Origin: Rhodovarius crocodyli
GTDB taxonomy: Bacteria > Pseudomonadota > Alphaproteobacteria > Acetobacterales > Acetobacteraceae
Reading direction: 5' to 3'
Assembly (NCBI RefSeq): GCF_004005855.1
Contig: NZ_SACL01000001.1
Location: 1,116,001 to 1,180,000 of the forward strand
DNA: 64,000 nt
Shown piece after piece: positions 1 through 8,187 of this stretch. The first letter of the stretch is position 1. Each line of letters starts with the position of its first letter. A model generated the notes under the pieces. The model was not told the origin of the DNA. It searched no databases and worked only from the letters and a program-made list of their open reading frames with translations. A program made the position numbers and the translations under genes.

Positions 1-284
1 CCTGACGCGTATCACTCATATAGATGACGAAATGGCGTCCAGATATGAGTCGACTGACAAGGCGAGTGGCTTCTAAGCCCTGCCATGCCGCTCTCGCATC
101 TTTGACCACCCTGCGAGCGGAACATGGCTGAACGCAACGTCCGTCGCAATAGTTACTGTTGGTCTTTTATGAAAATGCATGCTACTAATCTCTTGATATT
201 GCCTTACAAACAGGACATGCGAGGGATTTTTATTCCCAGGAATGTTCAATTTATTAATCATGACAGGTTTCGGGAGCGACAGCA
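1..284. promoter_or_regulatory. Intergenic region upstream of the nicX-like operon
   Basis: I see no credible gene here. The stretch is clearly less GC-rich than the operon that follows. It holds an 8-bp inverted repeat (positions 14-21 and 43-50, arms ACTCATAT and ATATGAGT, 21-base spacer), which could be an operator. A GGGAG ribosome binding site at about 272-276 precedes the TTG start at 285. An ATG at 260 opens only a 14-codon frame that runs into the first gene. The promoter of the downstream operon is presumably here, but I cannot assign -35 and -10 boxes with confidence. Confidence 0.35.
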
Positions 285-1319
285 TTGTTGACGGAACGCA
301 TTGAATCGGCTTGGATGGATGCCTTCGCATCCGCTATCGCCCTCTGCCACCCTGCCCCCGGCGATGCCGTTTGCCTCCTGGCCGAAAGCCAGTCCCGCCT
401 GCTCAATATCGAGCTCGCGGAGCTCGCTTGCCTGAAGCTCGGGCTGCGCCCGTTCCGCTGCGTGCTGCCCACCCCGGCCCCCACCGCGCCGGTGCCCGTG
501 CGCTCCACCGGTGCCTCCCGCGCCATCCAGCACCACCCCGCCGCCCTGGCCGCCATCAAGGCCAGCCCCCTGGTGCTGGACCTGACGGTCGAGGGCCTGC
601 TCCATGCCCCGGAACTCAAGGAAATCCTTGGTTCCGGCGCCCGCGTGCTGATGATCAGCAACGAACATCCCGAGGCCCTGGCCCGCCTTCTGCCGCAGCC
701 CGGCGACGAGCCGATGGTGAAGGCCGCGGTCAAGCGCGCCCGCGCGGCCAAGCGCATGCGCGTCACCTCCGCCGCCGGCACCGACCTTGATATCTCCATG
801 GAGCGCGCGGTCACCGCGGGCGTCTGGGGCTGGACCGACCGGCCCGGCACCATCGCCCATTGGCCGGGTGGAATCGTGGTCAGTTTCCCTGCCGCCGGCA
901 GCGTGAACGGGCGCCTGGTGCTCGCCGAAGGTGACGTAAACCTCACCTTCAAACGTTACCTGCAATCCAGGGTCGCCCTGACCATCGAGGACGACCATAT
1001 TACGAAAATCGAAGGCAGCGGCACCGACGCCATGTTGATGCGCCGTTACCTGGAGGCCTGGGGCGATCGGGCGGCCTATGCCGTCTCCCATGTCGGCTGG
1101 GGGCTGAACCCCCGCGCCCGCTACGAGGCGCTTTCGATGTACGACCAGCGCGACACCAACGGCACCGAACTGCGCGCGGTCGCCGGTAACTTCCTGTTTT
1201 CGACCGGTGCCAACGAATTCGCGGGCCGCTTCACCGAGGGCCATTTCGACATCCCCGTCTTCAACACCACCATCGAGCTGGACGGCGAAGCCGTGGTCCG
1301 GGACGGGGTGGTGCTGTGA
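285..1319 (+). CDS. NicX-like 2,5-dihydroxypyridine 5,6-dioxygenase family protein (M29-like fold)
   Basis: The 344-residue protein matches the NicX family of Fe(II) extradiol dioxygenases, which open the ring of 2,5-dihydroxypyridine to N-formylmaleamate in nicotinate degradation. The expected metal ligands are visible: His269 in SHVGWGLNP, then His320 and Asp322 in GHFDIP. Spacing and context match His265, His318 and Asp320 as I recall them for Pseudomonas NicX. The motif GNFLFSTGAN is also shared. The start is a TTG (a second TTG follows) with GGGAG upstream; an internal ATG at 315 would shorten the protein by ten residues. Its stop overlaps the next gene's GTG start by four bases. The substrate here is unproven, because the other nic genes are absent. 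Confidence 0.82.
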   Translation: MLTERIESAWMDAFASAIALCHPAPGDAVCLLAESQSRLLNIELAELACLKLGLRPFRCVLPTPAPTAPVPVRSTGASRAIQHHPAALAAIKASPLVLDLTVEGLLHAPELKEILGSGARVLMISNEHPEALARLLPQPGDEPMVKAAVKRARAAKRMRVTSAAGTDLDISMERAVTAGVWGWTDRPGTIAHWPGGIVVSFPAAGSVNGRLVLAEGDVNLTFKRYLQSRVALTIEDDHITKIEGSGTDAMLMRRYLEAWGDRAAYAVSHVGWGLNPRARYEALSMYDQRDTNGTELRAVAGNFLFSTGANEFAGRFTEGHFDIPVFNTTIELDGEAVVRDGVVL

Positions 1320-2071
1320 CGGCCTTCCTGACCTGGGGCAGCGGCGCCCCCCTGATTTGCCTGCACGGCATAGGCGGCGCGGCGGATCTATGGGCCCCCA
1401 CGGCCGCCGCGTTACCCGGCCGACAGGTTCTGGCCTGGAATCAGCCGGGCTATGGCGGAAATCCGCTGCTCGCCGATCTCAGTTTTTCGACCTTGGCCGA
1501 TAATTTGGCCGCCGAGCTCGTTCAAAAAGGCATCACCTCCGCGGATTTCATCGGACATTCCATGGGCGGAATGGTTGCGATCGAGCTGGCGCTGCGTCAT
1601 CCGGGCCTGGTCCGCACCCTGATCCCCTATGCCACCACCCCGGCCTTCGGCGGCAAGGACCCCTCCTTCGCGCGGGACTTCCTGGCCAAGCGCCTGGCGC
1701 CGCTCGATGCAGGGGCCAGCATGGCCGAATGCGCGGCCGGGCTGGTGCGCGGCATGTGCGCCCCCACGGCCGACCCGGCCGCCGAGCCCGCCGCCATCGC
1801 CGCGATGAGCCTGGTGCCGGAGGCGACCTACCGCGCCACCCTTGCCTGCCTCACCACCTTCGACCGCCGTGACGCGCTGGGGGCCATCACCCAGCCCACC
1901 CACTGCATCGCCGGCGCCGAGGACAAGGTGGCCCCCGCCCGCACCATGCAGCGCATGGCCGATGCCATCCCGGGCGCCACCCTCTCCCTCATTCCCGGTG
2001 CCGGGCACCTGCCGCACCTGGAACAGCCCGCCGCCTTCCACGCCACCCTTCGTTCCCTGCTGGACCGCTGA
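1316..2071 (+). CDS. Alpha/beta hydrolase, possibly NicD-like deformylase
   Basis: This 251-residue alpha/beta-hydrolase-fold protein has an oxyanion-type HGIGG near the N terminus. The nucleophile elbow is GHSMGG (Ser82), and the likely acid and base are Asp203 (in AEDKVAP) and His231 (in GAGHLPH). It starts at a GTG overlapping the stop of the NicX-like gene, so the two are translationally coupled. In the nicotinate pathway the enzyme after NicX is NicD, an alpha/beta hydrolase that removes formate from N-formylmaleamate. The neighbour therefore suggests, but does not prove, a deformylase or ring-fission-product hydrolase. No signal peptide is seen, so it should be cytoplasmic. Confidence 0.75.
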   Translation: MTAFLTWGSGAPLICLHGIGGAADLWAPTAAALPGRQVLAWNQPGYGGNPLLADLSFSTLADNLAAELVQKGITSADFIGHSMGGMVAIELALRHPGLVRTLIPYATTPAFGGKDPSFARDFLAKRLAPLDAGASMAECAAGLVRGMCAPTADPAAEPAAIAAMSLVPEATYRATLACLTTFDRRDALGAITQPTHCIAGAEDKVAPARTMQRMADAIPGATLSLIPGAGHLPHLEQPAAFHATLRSLLDR

Positions 2072-2074
2072 CCC

Positions 2075-3313
2075 ATGGACGCCCCGATCTTCGACCCGCG
2101 CGCCTTCCGCCTCTCGCCGCTGGAGGCCGACCTGACCACCCGCGCCCGCGAATTCGGCGCCCGCGTGCTGGCCCCGCGCGCCGCCCGCTGGGACCGCGAG
2201 GCGACCTTCCCCATGGACAATTACCGGGACATGCACCGCGAGGGCTGGCTTGGCGTGTGCATCCCCACCGCCGATGGCGGGCTGGGCGCCGATTTCCGCG
2301 CCTATTGCCTCACGGCGGCGGAGCTCGGCCGGTACTGCGGCGCCACGGCGCTGACCTGGAACATGCATGTGTGCAGCACGCTCTGGACCGGCGTGCTGAC
2401 CGATGACCTGGAGATGCCGGCCGACGTCCGCGCCCAGCATCACGCCCGCCGGCTGGTTCACTACAAGCGCATCCTCGAGGACGGCGCGATCTACTCCCAG
2501 CCCTTCTCCGAAGGGGGCGCCGCCGCCGCCGGCACCATCGCCTTCGGCACCACCGCCACCAAGGTCGAGGGCGGCTGGACCATCAACGGCAAGAAGATCT
2601 TCGCCTCGCTGGCGGGGCATGCCGACTTCTACGGCGTGCTGTGCACCGATGTGACGGACGGAACCTCCTCCCGCCGCAACACTCTTTATATGGCGGTGCC
2701 CGCCACCGCCCCGGGCGTCACGGTCGAAGGCGAGTGGGACCCGCTCGGCATGCGGGGCACCGTCTCCCGCAATCTGCTGTTCAAGGACGTGTTCGTGCCG
2801 GACGACGCGGCGCTGATGCCCGGCGGCCTGTACTTCCAGGCCGCCAGCCGCTGGCCGCACATGTTCATGACCCTCACGCCCACCTACATGGGGCTGGCCC
2901 AGGCGGCCTATGACTTCACCGTGCGCTACCTGCGCGGCGAACAGCCGGGCACGCCCCCCGTGAAGCGCCGCATGTACCCCACCAAGCAGATCGCGGTGGC
3001 GGAGATGCGCGTGATGCTGGAACAGACCAAGGCGCTGTGGTTCCAGGCGATTTCCGAGGCCTGCGCCGACCCGGGGCGCGATTCCATGCTGCGCGCGCTG
3101 GCGGCTCAGCATACAGTCATGGAAAATGCGAATTCATTGGCCGCGAAGGCCGTGCGGACATGCGGGGGCCAGTCGATGCTGAAATCGCTTCCTCTGGAGC
3201 GCATCTACCGCGACAGCCGCTGCGGCTCCCTCATGCTGCCCTGGACCGCCGAGATCTGCATCGACCGACTGGGCCGCGAGACGCTGTACGAGCGCGGCGA
3301 GACGGATGAGTAA
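2075..3313 (+). CDS. Acyl-CoA dehydrogenase family protein
   Basis: The 412-residue length and domain order fit the acyl-CoA dehydrogenase superfamily: an N-terminal helical part, a beta domain with QPFSEGG and the GGWTINGKKIFASLAGHAD region, and a C-terminal four-helix domain. These are FAD enzymes that oxidise acyl-CoA thioesters; some relatives are monooxygenases. It begins three bases after the hydrolase stop and overlaps the downstream ligase by eight bases, so all four genes form one transcript. The QPFSEGG motif departs from the more usual FSEPGAGS form, so substrate and exact chemistry cannot be read from sequence. Confidence 0.82.
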   Translation: MDAPIFDPRAFRLSPLEADLTTRAREFGARVLAPRAARWDREATFPMDNYRDMHREGWLGVCIPTADGGLGADFRAYCLTAAELGRYCGATALTWNMHVCSTLWTGVLTDDLEMPADVRAQHHARRLVHYKRILEDGAIYSQPFSEGGAAAAGTIAFGTTATKVEGGWTINGKKIFASLAGHADFYGVLCTDVTDGTSSRRNTLYMAVPATAPGVTVEGEWDPLGMRGTVSRNLLFKDVFVPDDAALMPGGLYFQAASRWPHMFMTLTPTYMGLAQAAYDFTVRYLRGEQPGTPPVKRRMYPTKQIAVAEMRVMLEQTKALWFQAISEACADPGRDSMLRALAAQHTVMENANSLAAKAVRTCGGQSMLKSLPLERIYRDSRCGSLMLPWTAEICIDRLGRETLYERGETDE

Positions 3314-4835
3314 CGTCATCCCCTTCCCGGGCCGCAAGGCCGCGCCCCCATCGGCGCCGGCACCTGCGGCTGCCCTGGGCGGCTCCCTCTGGGCCGCCTT
3401 CGAGGATGTGGCGCTGCGCCACCCCTCCCGCCGCGCCATCCGCGACGTCGACGGCAGCCTGACCTTTGCCCAGCTGCACGGCGTGGCCACCCAGCTTTCG
3501 GCCGTGCTGGCGCGTGAGGCCGCGCGCGACCCCTCCCGCCCCAATATCGGCATGCTGGGCCAGAACGGCGCGGTGCACCTGGCCACCCTGCTGGCCTGCG
3601 CCCGCGCGGGGCTGGCCATGGTGCCCATCAACTGGCGCCTGGCCGAGGACGAATGGTGCTGGATCGCCGAGGATGCGCGGCTGGCCGCCGTGGTCGAGGG
3701 CTTCGGCCACCGCATGCCCGAACGCTTCATGCAGCAGCAGGGCATCGGCACCATCGGTGCCTCCAGCTGGCGCATGCTGCCGCGAGAGGTCCTGCCCGGC
3801 GGTCAGGACAAGGGCCTGCCCGATGCGCCGGTCGTCATCTGCTACACCTCCGGCACCACCGGCCGGCCGAAGGGCGCGGTGCTGACCCAGGCCGCCATGC
3901 TGGCCAATGCCCGCAACGCGCAGTCCCTGTTCGGCATCACCGCCCCAGACCGCGTGCTGACCGTGCTGCCGCTGTTCCATGTCGGCGGGCTGAACATCCA
4001 GACCCTGCCCGCCCTGCTGGCCGGCGCCGAGATCATCCTGCACCAGAAGTTCGAGCCCGAGGCCTTCTTCGACACGCTGGAGCGCGAGAAGCCCAGCCTG
4101 ACCCTGGTGGTGCCCGCCGTGATGTCCGTGCTGATCCGCCACCCGCGCTGGGCGGGGGCGGATCTGTCCTGCCTGCGCGCCGCCGGGGCCGGGTCCTCCG
4201 ACGTGCCGGTCGAACTCATCGAGGCCTTCCACGCCAAGGGCGTTCCCGTCCAGCAGGTCTACGGCAGCACCGAGACCGCGCCCATCGCCATCGCCCAGAC
4301 CCGCGACCAGGCCCTGGCGGCCCCCGGCTCCATCGGCACCTCCGCCCCCTTCGGTGAGGCGAAGCTGGCCGACAGCGGCGAGATCCTGGTGCGCGGCCCG
4401 CACGTCATGCGCGGCTACTGGAACAACGAAGCGGCCACGCTCGACGCCTTCACCCCCGACGGCTGGTACCGCACCGGCGACATGGGCCGGCTGGACGAAC
4501 AAGGCCGCTACTGGTTCACCGACCGGCTGAAGCACATCATCATCTCGGGGGGCGAAAACATCTCGCCCGCCGAGATCGAGCGCGTGCTGCGCGAGGCACC
4601 CGGCGTGCTGGAATGCGCTGTGGTGGGCCGGCCCGACCCGCGCTGGGGCGAAGTGCCCGTGGCGGTGGTGGTGCCGGGCCCCGGCTTCGACGCCCAGGCC
4701 ACCCTCAACCACTTCGACGGCCGCCTGGCCCGCTTCAAGCACCCCCGCGCCGTCGTCACCCTGAACAGCCTGCCCCGCACGGCACTCGGCAAGGTCAACC
4801 TGCCGGAACTGAAACGGGTGCTGGCGGAGGGATAG
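3306..4835 (+). CDS. Class I adenylate-forming acyl-CoA synthetase
   Basis: The 509-residue protein carries the ANL-superfamily motifs in order: the phosphate-binding loop YTSGTTGRPKG (about residues 180-190), YGSTETAP, YRTGDMGRLDEQGRYWFTDR, the hinge segment IISGGENISPAEIE, and a C-terminal Lys in PRTALGKV. It should activate a carboxylic acid with ATP and transfer it to CoA. As last gene of the operon it plausibly feeds the acyl-CoA dehydrogenase encoded just before it. Together with the ring-cleaving dioxygenase this points to breakdown of an aromatic or heteroaromatic acid, but the substrate is unknown. A 7-bp hairpin at 4844-4862 lies directly after the stop. Confidence 0.88.
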   Translation: MSNVIPFPGRKAAPPSAPAPAAALGGSLWAAFEDVALRHPSRRAIRDVDGSLTFAQLHGVATQLSAVLAREAARDPSRPNIGMLGQNGAVHLATLLACARAGLAMVPINWRLAEDEWCWIAEDARLAAVVEGFGHRMPERFMQQQGIGTIGASSWRMLPREVLPGGQDKGLPDAPVVICYTSGTTGRPKGAVLTQAAMLANARNAQSLFGITAPDRVLTVLPLFHVGGLNIQTLPALLAGAEIILHQKFEPEAFFDTLEREKPSLTLVVPAVMSVLIRHPRWAGADLSCLRAAGAGSSDVPVELIEAFHAKGVPVQQVYGSTETAPIAIAQTRDQALAAPGSIGTSAPFGEAKLADSGEILVRGPHVMRGYWNNEAATLDAFTPDGWYRTGDMGRLDEQGRYWFTDRLKHIIISGGENISPAEIERVLREAPGVLECAVVGRPDPRWGEVPVAVVVPGPGFDAQATLNHFDGRLARFKHPRAVVTLNSLPRTALGKVNLPELKRVLAEG

Positions 4836-5101
4836 GGCGCACTCCGGGGGTTTCACCCCCGGGCCCCGACCAAGGGCTCTGCCCTTGGAACCCGCCAAAG
4901 GCCGAAAGGCCTTTGGAAACCGGGAGCTGGAAAGTTGGGGAGGGGGCACAAAGGGGGCGTCGGGCCGGGAACTCGTTCTGAGCCCCCTCCCCAACTTTCC
5001 AGAAACTCATGGGGGTCCAGGGGCCACAGGCTCCTGGCGGGGGTGCCGGGGGCAGCGCCCCTGGCTGGGGGTCCGGGGGCGAAGCCCCAGGAAAGCGCCC
5101 C
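4836..5101. repeat. GC-rich composite inverted-repeat element, copy 1
   Basis: This gap between two convergent genes is packed with stem-loops. CCGGGGG/CCCCCGG pairs at 4844-4850/4856-4862. CCAAGGG/CCCTTGG pairs at 4870-4876/4882-4888. A 9-bp stem capped by GAAA pairs 4895-4903 with 4908-4916. A perfect 21-bp inverted repeat pairs 4927-4947 with 4982-5002. The outer arms (about 4845-4895 and 5038-5093) are imperfect inverted copies of each other, and related arms occur at 28158-28440 and 30373-30475. It may act as a bidirectional transcription terminator. Confidence 0.75.
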
Positions 5102-5596
5102 CTACCCCACCACCATCACCCCGCTCAGTCCCCGGCTGATCGCCTGTTGCAGGGCCGGCAGTTCCAGGGCGACGCAGCCTTCGGTGGGGGCGAAGGCGGG
5201 CCGGGCGATGTGCAGGAAGATGGCGCTGCCGCGGTGGGGCACCACGGGTTCGATGTTCCAGTCCAGGATGCCGATGATGTCGTACAGGGCATCGTCGCGC
5301 CACAGGCGTTCGTGGCTGACGTCGAAGGGCAGGGTGACGGGTCGGTTGTATTGGCGGTGGGTGGGTGCGTCGCACCAGCCGTCGTCAGGGCCGATGGGTT
5401 CCACGGGCAGGGTGGTCACGGGCTTGGCCACGCGGTCGGCGCGGTAGAGCAGCCGCAGCAGGCGCATTTCGCCGGGCGGCGTGGCGCCGTCGCCTTCGGT
5501 CTTGTCGGCGCGGATGCCGCCCTTGCCCAGGGCGCAGCGCCAGATGTCGCCCTGGAAGTGGAACAGCCCGTCGGGGGTCACGCGTGCGATGGTCAT
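5102..5596 (-). CDS. L,D-transpeptidase catalytic-domain (YkuD-like) protein
   Basis: This 164-residue protein has the YkuD-type signature near its C terminus: His129, then ARPAFAPTEGC with Cys141 as likely nucleophile. Small stand-alone proteins of this type are common in alphaproteobacteria. L,D-transpeptidases cross-link peptidoglycan stem peptides or attach proteins to them. No signal peptide is evident (the protein begins MTIARVTPDG), so export and the exact role are uncertain; such forms may act as cytosolic L,D-carboxypeptidase-like proteins. Its start overlaps the stop of the upstream gene by four bases. Confidence 0.78.
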   Translation of the reverse strand: MTIARVTPDGLFHFQGDIWRCALGKGGIRADKTEGDGATPPGEMRLLRLLYRADRVAKPVTTLPVEPIGPDDGWCDAPTHRQYNRPVTLPFDVSHERLWRDDALYDIIGILDWNIEPVVPHRGSAIFLHIARPAFAPTEGCVALELPALQQAISRGLSGVMVVG

Positions 5597-6051
5597 GCCA
5601 CAGCGGTATTGTCGCCGGGCGGCGCTGTCCAGCGGCGATAGGCGGCGAGGGCCTGGTCGGGCGTGGTGGCATAGGCCAGCGCGCTGCCGCTGACGCTCAG
5701 CAGCGGGTCGGGCCGCCCGGCCAGATAGGCGCGCATGCGCTCCACCGGTTGGAACTGTTCCACGGCGGTGGTGGCGGCCGCCGTCATCATGCCGGTCACG
5801 CCGCCGAACAGCGCGCCGCCCAGCACGCGGAAGGCGGGCTGGATGTCATCCCCGGTCACTGCCCGGTAGATCGTGCCCACCACGGGAATATGCTGCAGCG
5901 GGTTCAGCGCGCGCAGCATCTCGTCGAAGGTTGTGTGGCCCTGGATGGGCATGGCCGCGTCGTCGTTCAACGGCGGGCCGCCATCGGCGGTCGGCGTATC
6001 GCGCCACACATGGGCGGGGGCGATGCTGAGGCGCACGGGGTCTGAGATCAT
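5593..6051 (-). CDS. Hypothetical protein with a glycine/alanine-rich hydrophobic segment
   Basis: I do not recognise this 152-residue protein. Mid-sequence it has a hydrophobic glycine/alanine-rich stretch (about residues 75-95, VLGGALFGGVTGMMTAAA), resembling a glycine-zipper-type membrane-associated segment. A short repeated phrase, PLQHIPVVGTIYRAVTGD, precedes it. The ATG at 6051 was chosen because longer reading would run into the promoter of the divergent ada gene; the remaining length is compact. The stop overlaps the L,D-transpeptidase-like start by four bases, so the two are probably co-expressed, hinting at an envelope-related role. Confidence 0.6.
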   Translation of the reverse strand: MISDPVRLSIAPAHVWRDTPTADGGPPLNDDAAMPIQGHTTFDEMLRALNPLQHIPVVGTIYRAVTGDDIQPAFRVLGGALFGGVTGMMTAAATTAVEQFQPVERMRAYLAGRPDPLLSVSGSALAYATTPDQALAAYRRWTAPPGDNTAVA

Positions 6052-6127
6052 GCGCGGGGCACAGCAAGCCTTGTGCCAGCGCAACGCGCGGATGGCGGCG
6101 GCGGTGCTTCCGCCCCACATTGCCCCC

Positions 6128-7249
6128 ATGGACACGCTCACCATCCCTTCGCTCGACGACAGCCGCTGGCAGGCGGTGGTGGACCGCGACGCGGCCCCCG
6201 CCTGCGGGCCCTTCCTGTATGCGGTGACCACGCAGGGGGTGTTCTGCCTGCCCGGCTGCCCGTCGCGCCCGCCCCTGCGGCGCAACACCCGCTTCTTCGC
6301 TGACATCCCCGCCGCCGAGGCCGCGGGTTTCCGCGCCTGCAAGCGTTGCGACCCCAGGGGCGACCGCGCCGCCCTGCACCGCGCCGCCATCGAGGCCGCG
6401 ATGCGCATGATCGACGAGGCGGAGGAGATCCCCTCCCTGGCCGCGCTGGCCGCCCGCGCCGGCTATGCCCGCCACCACTTCCTGCGCCTGTTCAAGGAAG
6501 TGGCGGGGCTGACCCCGCGTTCCTATGCCGAGAACGCGCGCGGCCGGCGCCTGTCGGCCGCGCTGGCCAAGGGCGAGCGCGTGGCCGATGCCGTGGCGGG
6601 CGCGGGTTTCGGCAGTGAGAGCCGGGTCTATGAGAACACCGCCCGCCACCTGGGCATGACGCCGGGCGCGGCCCGGCGCGGCGGCGCCGGAGAGGCCATC
6701 CGCATCGCCCGCGCGGAATCCGCCATGGGCCCGCTGCTGGTGGGCGCGACTGCCGCCGGCATCTGCTTCCTGGGCTTCGGCGAGGAAATGGAGGCGCTGG
6801 AGGGCGACCTGCGCCACCGCTTCCCCGCCGCCGCCGTCGAGGAAGCGCCCGACGGGCTGGCCGATGCCGTGCGGCAGATCGTGGCCTTCATCGCGGAACC
6901 GCAATCCGCTCTGCGCCTGCCGCTGGACCTGCGGGGCACCGCCTTTCAGCGCCGCGTGTGGGAGGCCCTGCAGAACATCCCCTTCGGCGAGACCACCACC
7001 TATTCGGGCCTGGCCGCGCGGATGGGCACGCCGGCCGCCACGCGCGCCGTGGCGCGGGCCTGCGCGCAGAACCCCGTCTCGCTGGCCGTGCCGTGCCACC
7101 GGGTGGTGGCCACCAGCGGCGACCTCACGGGCTATCGCTGGGGGGTGCCGAACAAGGCGCGTCTTCTGGTGGCGGAGGCCGAAGCGAGCGGATCGCTTCC
7201 TCCAGAATCCGCGGCCCGGGCGCGGAAAGCCACCGGGCAGGCTGCGTGA
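6128..7249 (+). CDS. ada: Bifunctional Ada: DNA-binding regulator and O6-methylguanine-DNA methyltransferase
   Basis: The 373-residue protein has the full Ada layout. The zinc/methylphosphotriester domain carries Cys40, Cys44, Cys71 and Cys74 (GVFCLPGC and ACKRC). An AraC-type helix-turn-helix follows (about residues 95-185, [17 protein letters not shown]). The C-terminal methyltransferase domain carries PCHRVV with acceptor Cys323. Ada takes alkyl groups from DNA and, once methylated on the N-terminal Cys, activates alkylation-response genes. The last 125 bases are also the antisense 3' end of aat, encoding a roughly 30-residue tail past the conserved core. The ATG at 6128 places the usual short lead before the first domain. 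Confidence 0.93.
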   Translation: MDTLTIPSLDDSRWQAVVDRDAAPACGPFLYAVTTQGVFCLPGCPSRPPLRRNTRFFADIPAAEAAGFRACKRCDPRGDRAALHRAAIEAAMRMIDEAEEIPSLAALAARAGYARHHFLRLFKEVAGLTPRSYAENARGRRLSAALAKGERVADAVAGAGFGSESRVYENTARHLGMTPGAARRGGAGEAIRIARAESAMGPLLVGATAAGICFLGFGEEMEALEGDLRHRFPAAAVEEAPDGLADAVRQIVAFIAEPQSALRLPLDLRGTAFQRRVWEALQNIPFGETTTYSGLAARMGTPAATRAVARACAQNPVSLAVPCHRVVATSGDLTGYRWGVPNKARLLVAEAEASGSLPPESAARARKATGQAA

Positions 7250-7829
7250 TCGCGGCGGCCAACTGGGCCTTGTAGTCGGCGCGGGGGATTTCCTCGGTGC
7301 CGAACTGCGCCAGATGCGCGGTCAGGAACTGGGTATCCAGCAGGGTGAAGCCGCCGAGCCTGAGCCGGGCCACCAGATGCACCAGCGCCACCTTCGACGC
7401 ATCGCGCGCGCGGCTGAACATGCTTTCCCCGAAGAACGCCCCGCCGATGGACACGCCATACAGCCCGCCCACCAGCGCGCCGTCCTGCCAGACCTCCACC
7501 GAATGGGCGTGGCCCTGGCGGTGCAGGGCGGTGAACAGGGCCTCGATCTCGGGGTTGATCCAGGTGTCCTCGCGGCCCGGCGCGGGTTCGGCGCAGGCGG
7601 CGATGGCGGCCGGGAAGTCATGGTCCGCCGTGACGGTGAAGGGGCCCGAGAGCACCGTGCGCAGCAGCCGGCGCGGCAGATGGAAGCCATCCAGCGGCAG
7701 CACGCCGCGCAATTCGGGGTCCAGCCAATAGAGGCGGTTGCTCTCCCGCTTCTCGGCCATGGGAAAGAGACCCGCCTGATAGGCGCGGAGCATCAACTCC
7801 GGCGTGATCTCGATGCTGCGACGGCTCAT
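7125..7829 (-). CDS. aat: Leucyl/phenylalanyl-tRNA--protein transferase
   Basis: The 234-residue protein shows typical Aat features: an N-terminal [11 protein letters not shown], then [30 protein letters not shown] and [14 protein letters not shown]. Aat transfers Leu or Phe from tRNA to the N terminus of proteins bearing basic N-terminal residues, marking them for ClpS/ClpAP degradation (N-degron pathway). The ATG at 7829 gives the expected length. The final 41 codons overlap the ada 3' end on the other strand, and the protein ends with a proline-rich, low-complexity tail not expected in the core fold. Confidence 0.94.
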   Translation of the reverse strand: MSRRSIEITPELMLRAYQAGLFPMAEKRESNRLYWLDPELRGVLPLDGFHLPRRLLRTVLSGPFTVTADHDFPAAIAACAEPAPGREDTWINPEIEALFTALHRQGHAHSVEVWQDGALVGGLYGVSIGGAFFGESMFSRARDASKVALVHLVARLRLGGFTLLDTQFLTAHLAQFGTEEIPRADYKAQLAAAITQPARWLSAPGPRILEEAIRSLRPPPPEDAPCSAPPSDSP

Positions 7830-7895
7830 TCTTTCTGCATCCAACGCCGGAAGCGGCCCGTTACGCAACCGCGAAGTGACGAAAAAGGGCGGTTC

Positions 7896-8183
7896 ATGCC
7901 AGTTCTGGTATTGGTTGAGTTGCGGCTGAAGCCGACTAAGCGTCAGGAAATCATGGCCAGCGTGCCGGCCTTCGAGGCTGCGACCAGGCAGGAGGCGGGG
8001 TGCCTGGCCTTCGATGTGATGTATTCCTCCACCGATGTGGACCTGATGTGCAGCGTCGGCCGCTGGAAAGACCGGATGTCGGCCCAGGCCCATCAGGAGG
8101 CCGACCACACGGTGGCGATGATCGACGTCGCGCTGGAACACGGCACGGATGCGCCGCGCTTCACGGTGGTGGACGTGGGCTAG
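7896..8183 (+). CDS. Antibiotic biosynthesis monooxygenase (ABM) domain protein
   Basis: This is a 95-residue single-domain protein. The pattern [18 protein letters not shown], then a middle segment around [19 protein letters not shown], fits the dimeric alpha/beta ferredoxin-like ABM fold (YgiN-type quinol monooxygenases and related proteins). The start at 7896 places the first beta strand at the N terminus. It is transcribed divergently from aat and convergently with the phosphatase gene, four bases away. Family members are often orphan enzymes handling quinol-like compounds; no substrate can be assigned. Confidence 0.75.
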   Translation: MPVLVLVELRLKPTKRQEIMASVPAFEAATRQEAGCLAFDVMYSSTDVDLMCSVGRWKDRMSAQAHQEADHTVAMIDVALEHGTDAPRFTVVDVG

Positions 8184-8187
8184 GGCC

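Noticed and set aside
260-304. Fourteen-codon leader frame before the NicX-like gene
   Set aside because: It has no attenuator-like codon run or alternating hairpins, and overlaps the main start; probably chance.
1412-3112. 566-codon open frame on the minus strand
   Set aside because: It lies opposite the hydrolase and acyl-CoA dehydrogenase genes, has His/Gly/Arg-rich low-complexity translation and no recognisable motif. Such long antisense frames are expected in 70% GC coding DNA.
4836-5101. Insertion sequence or CRISPR array
   Set aside because: No transposase frame and no regularly spaced direct repeats; the repeats are inverted and stem-forming.
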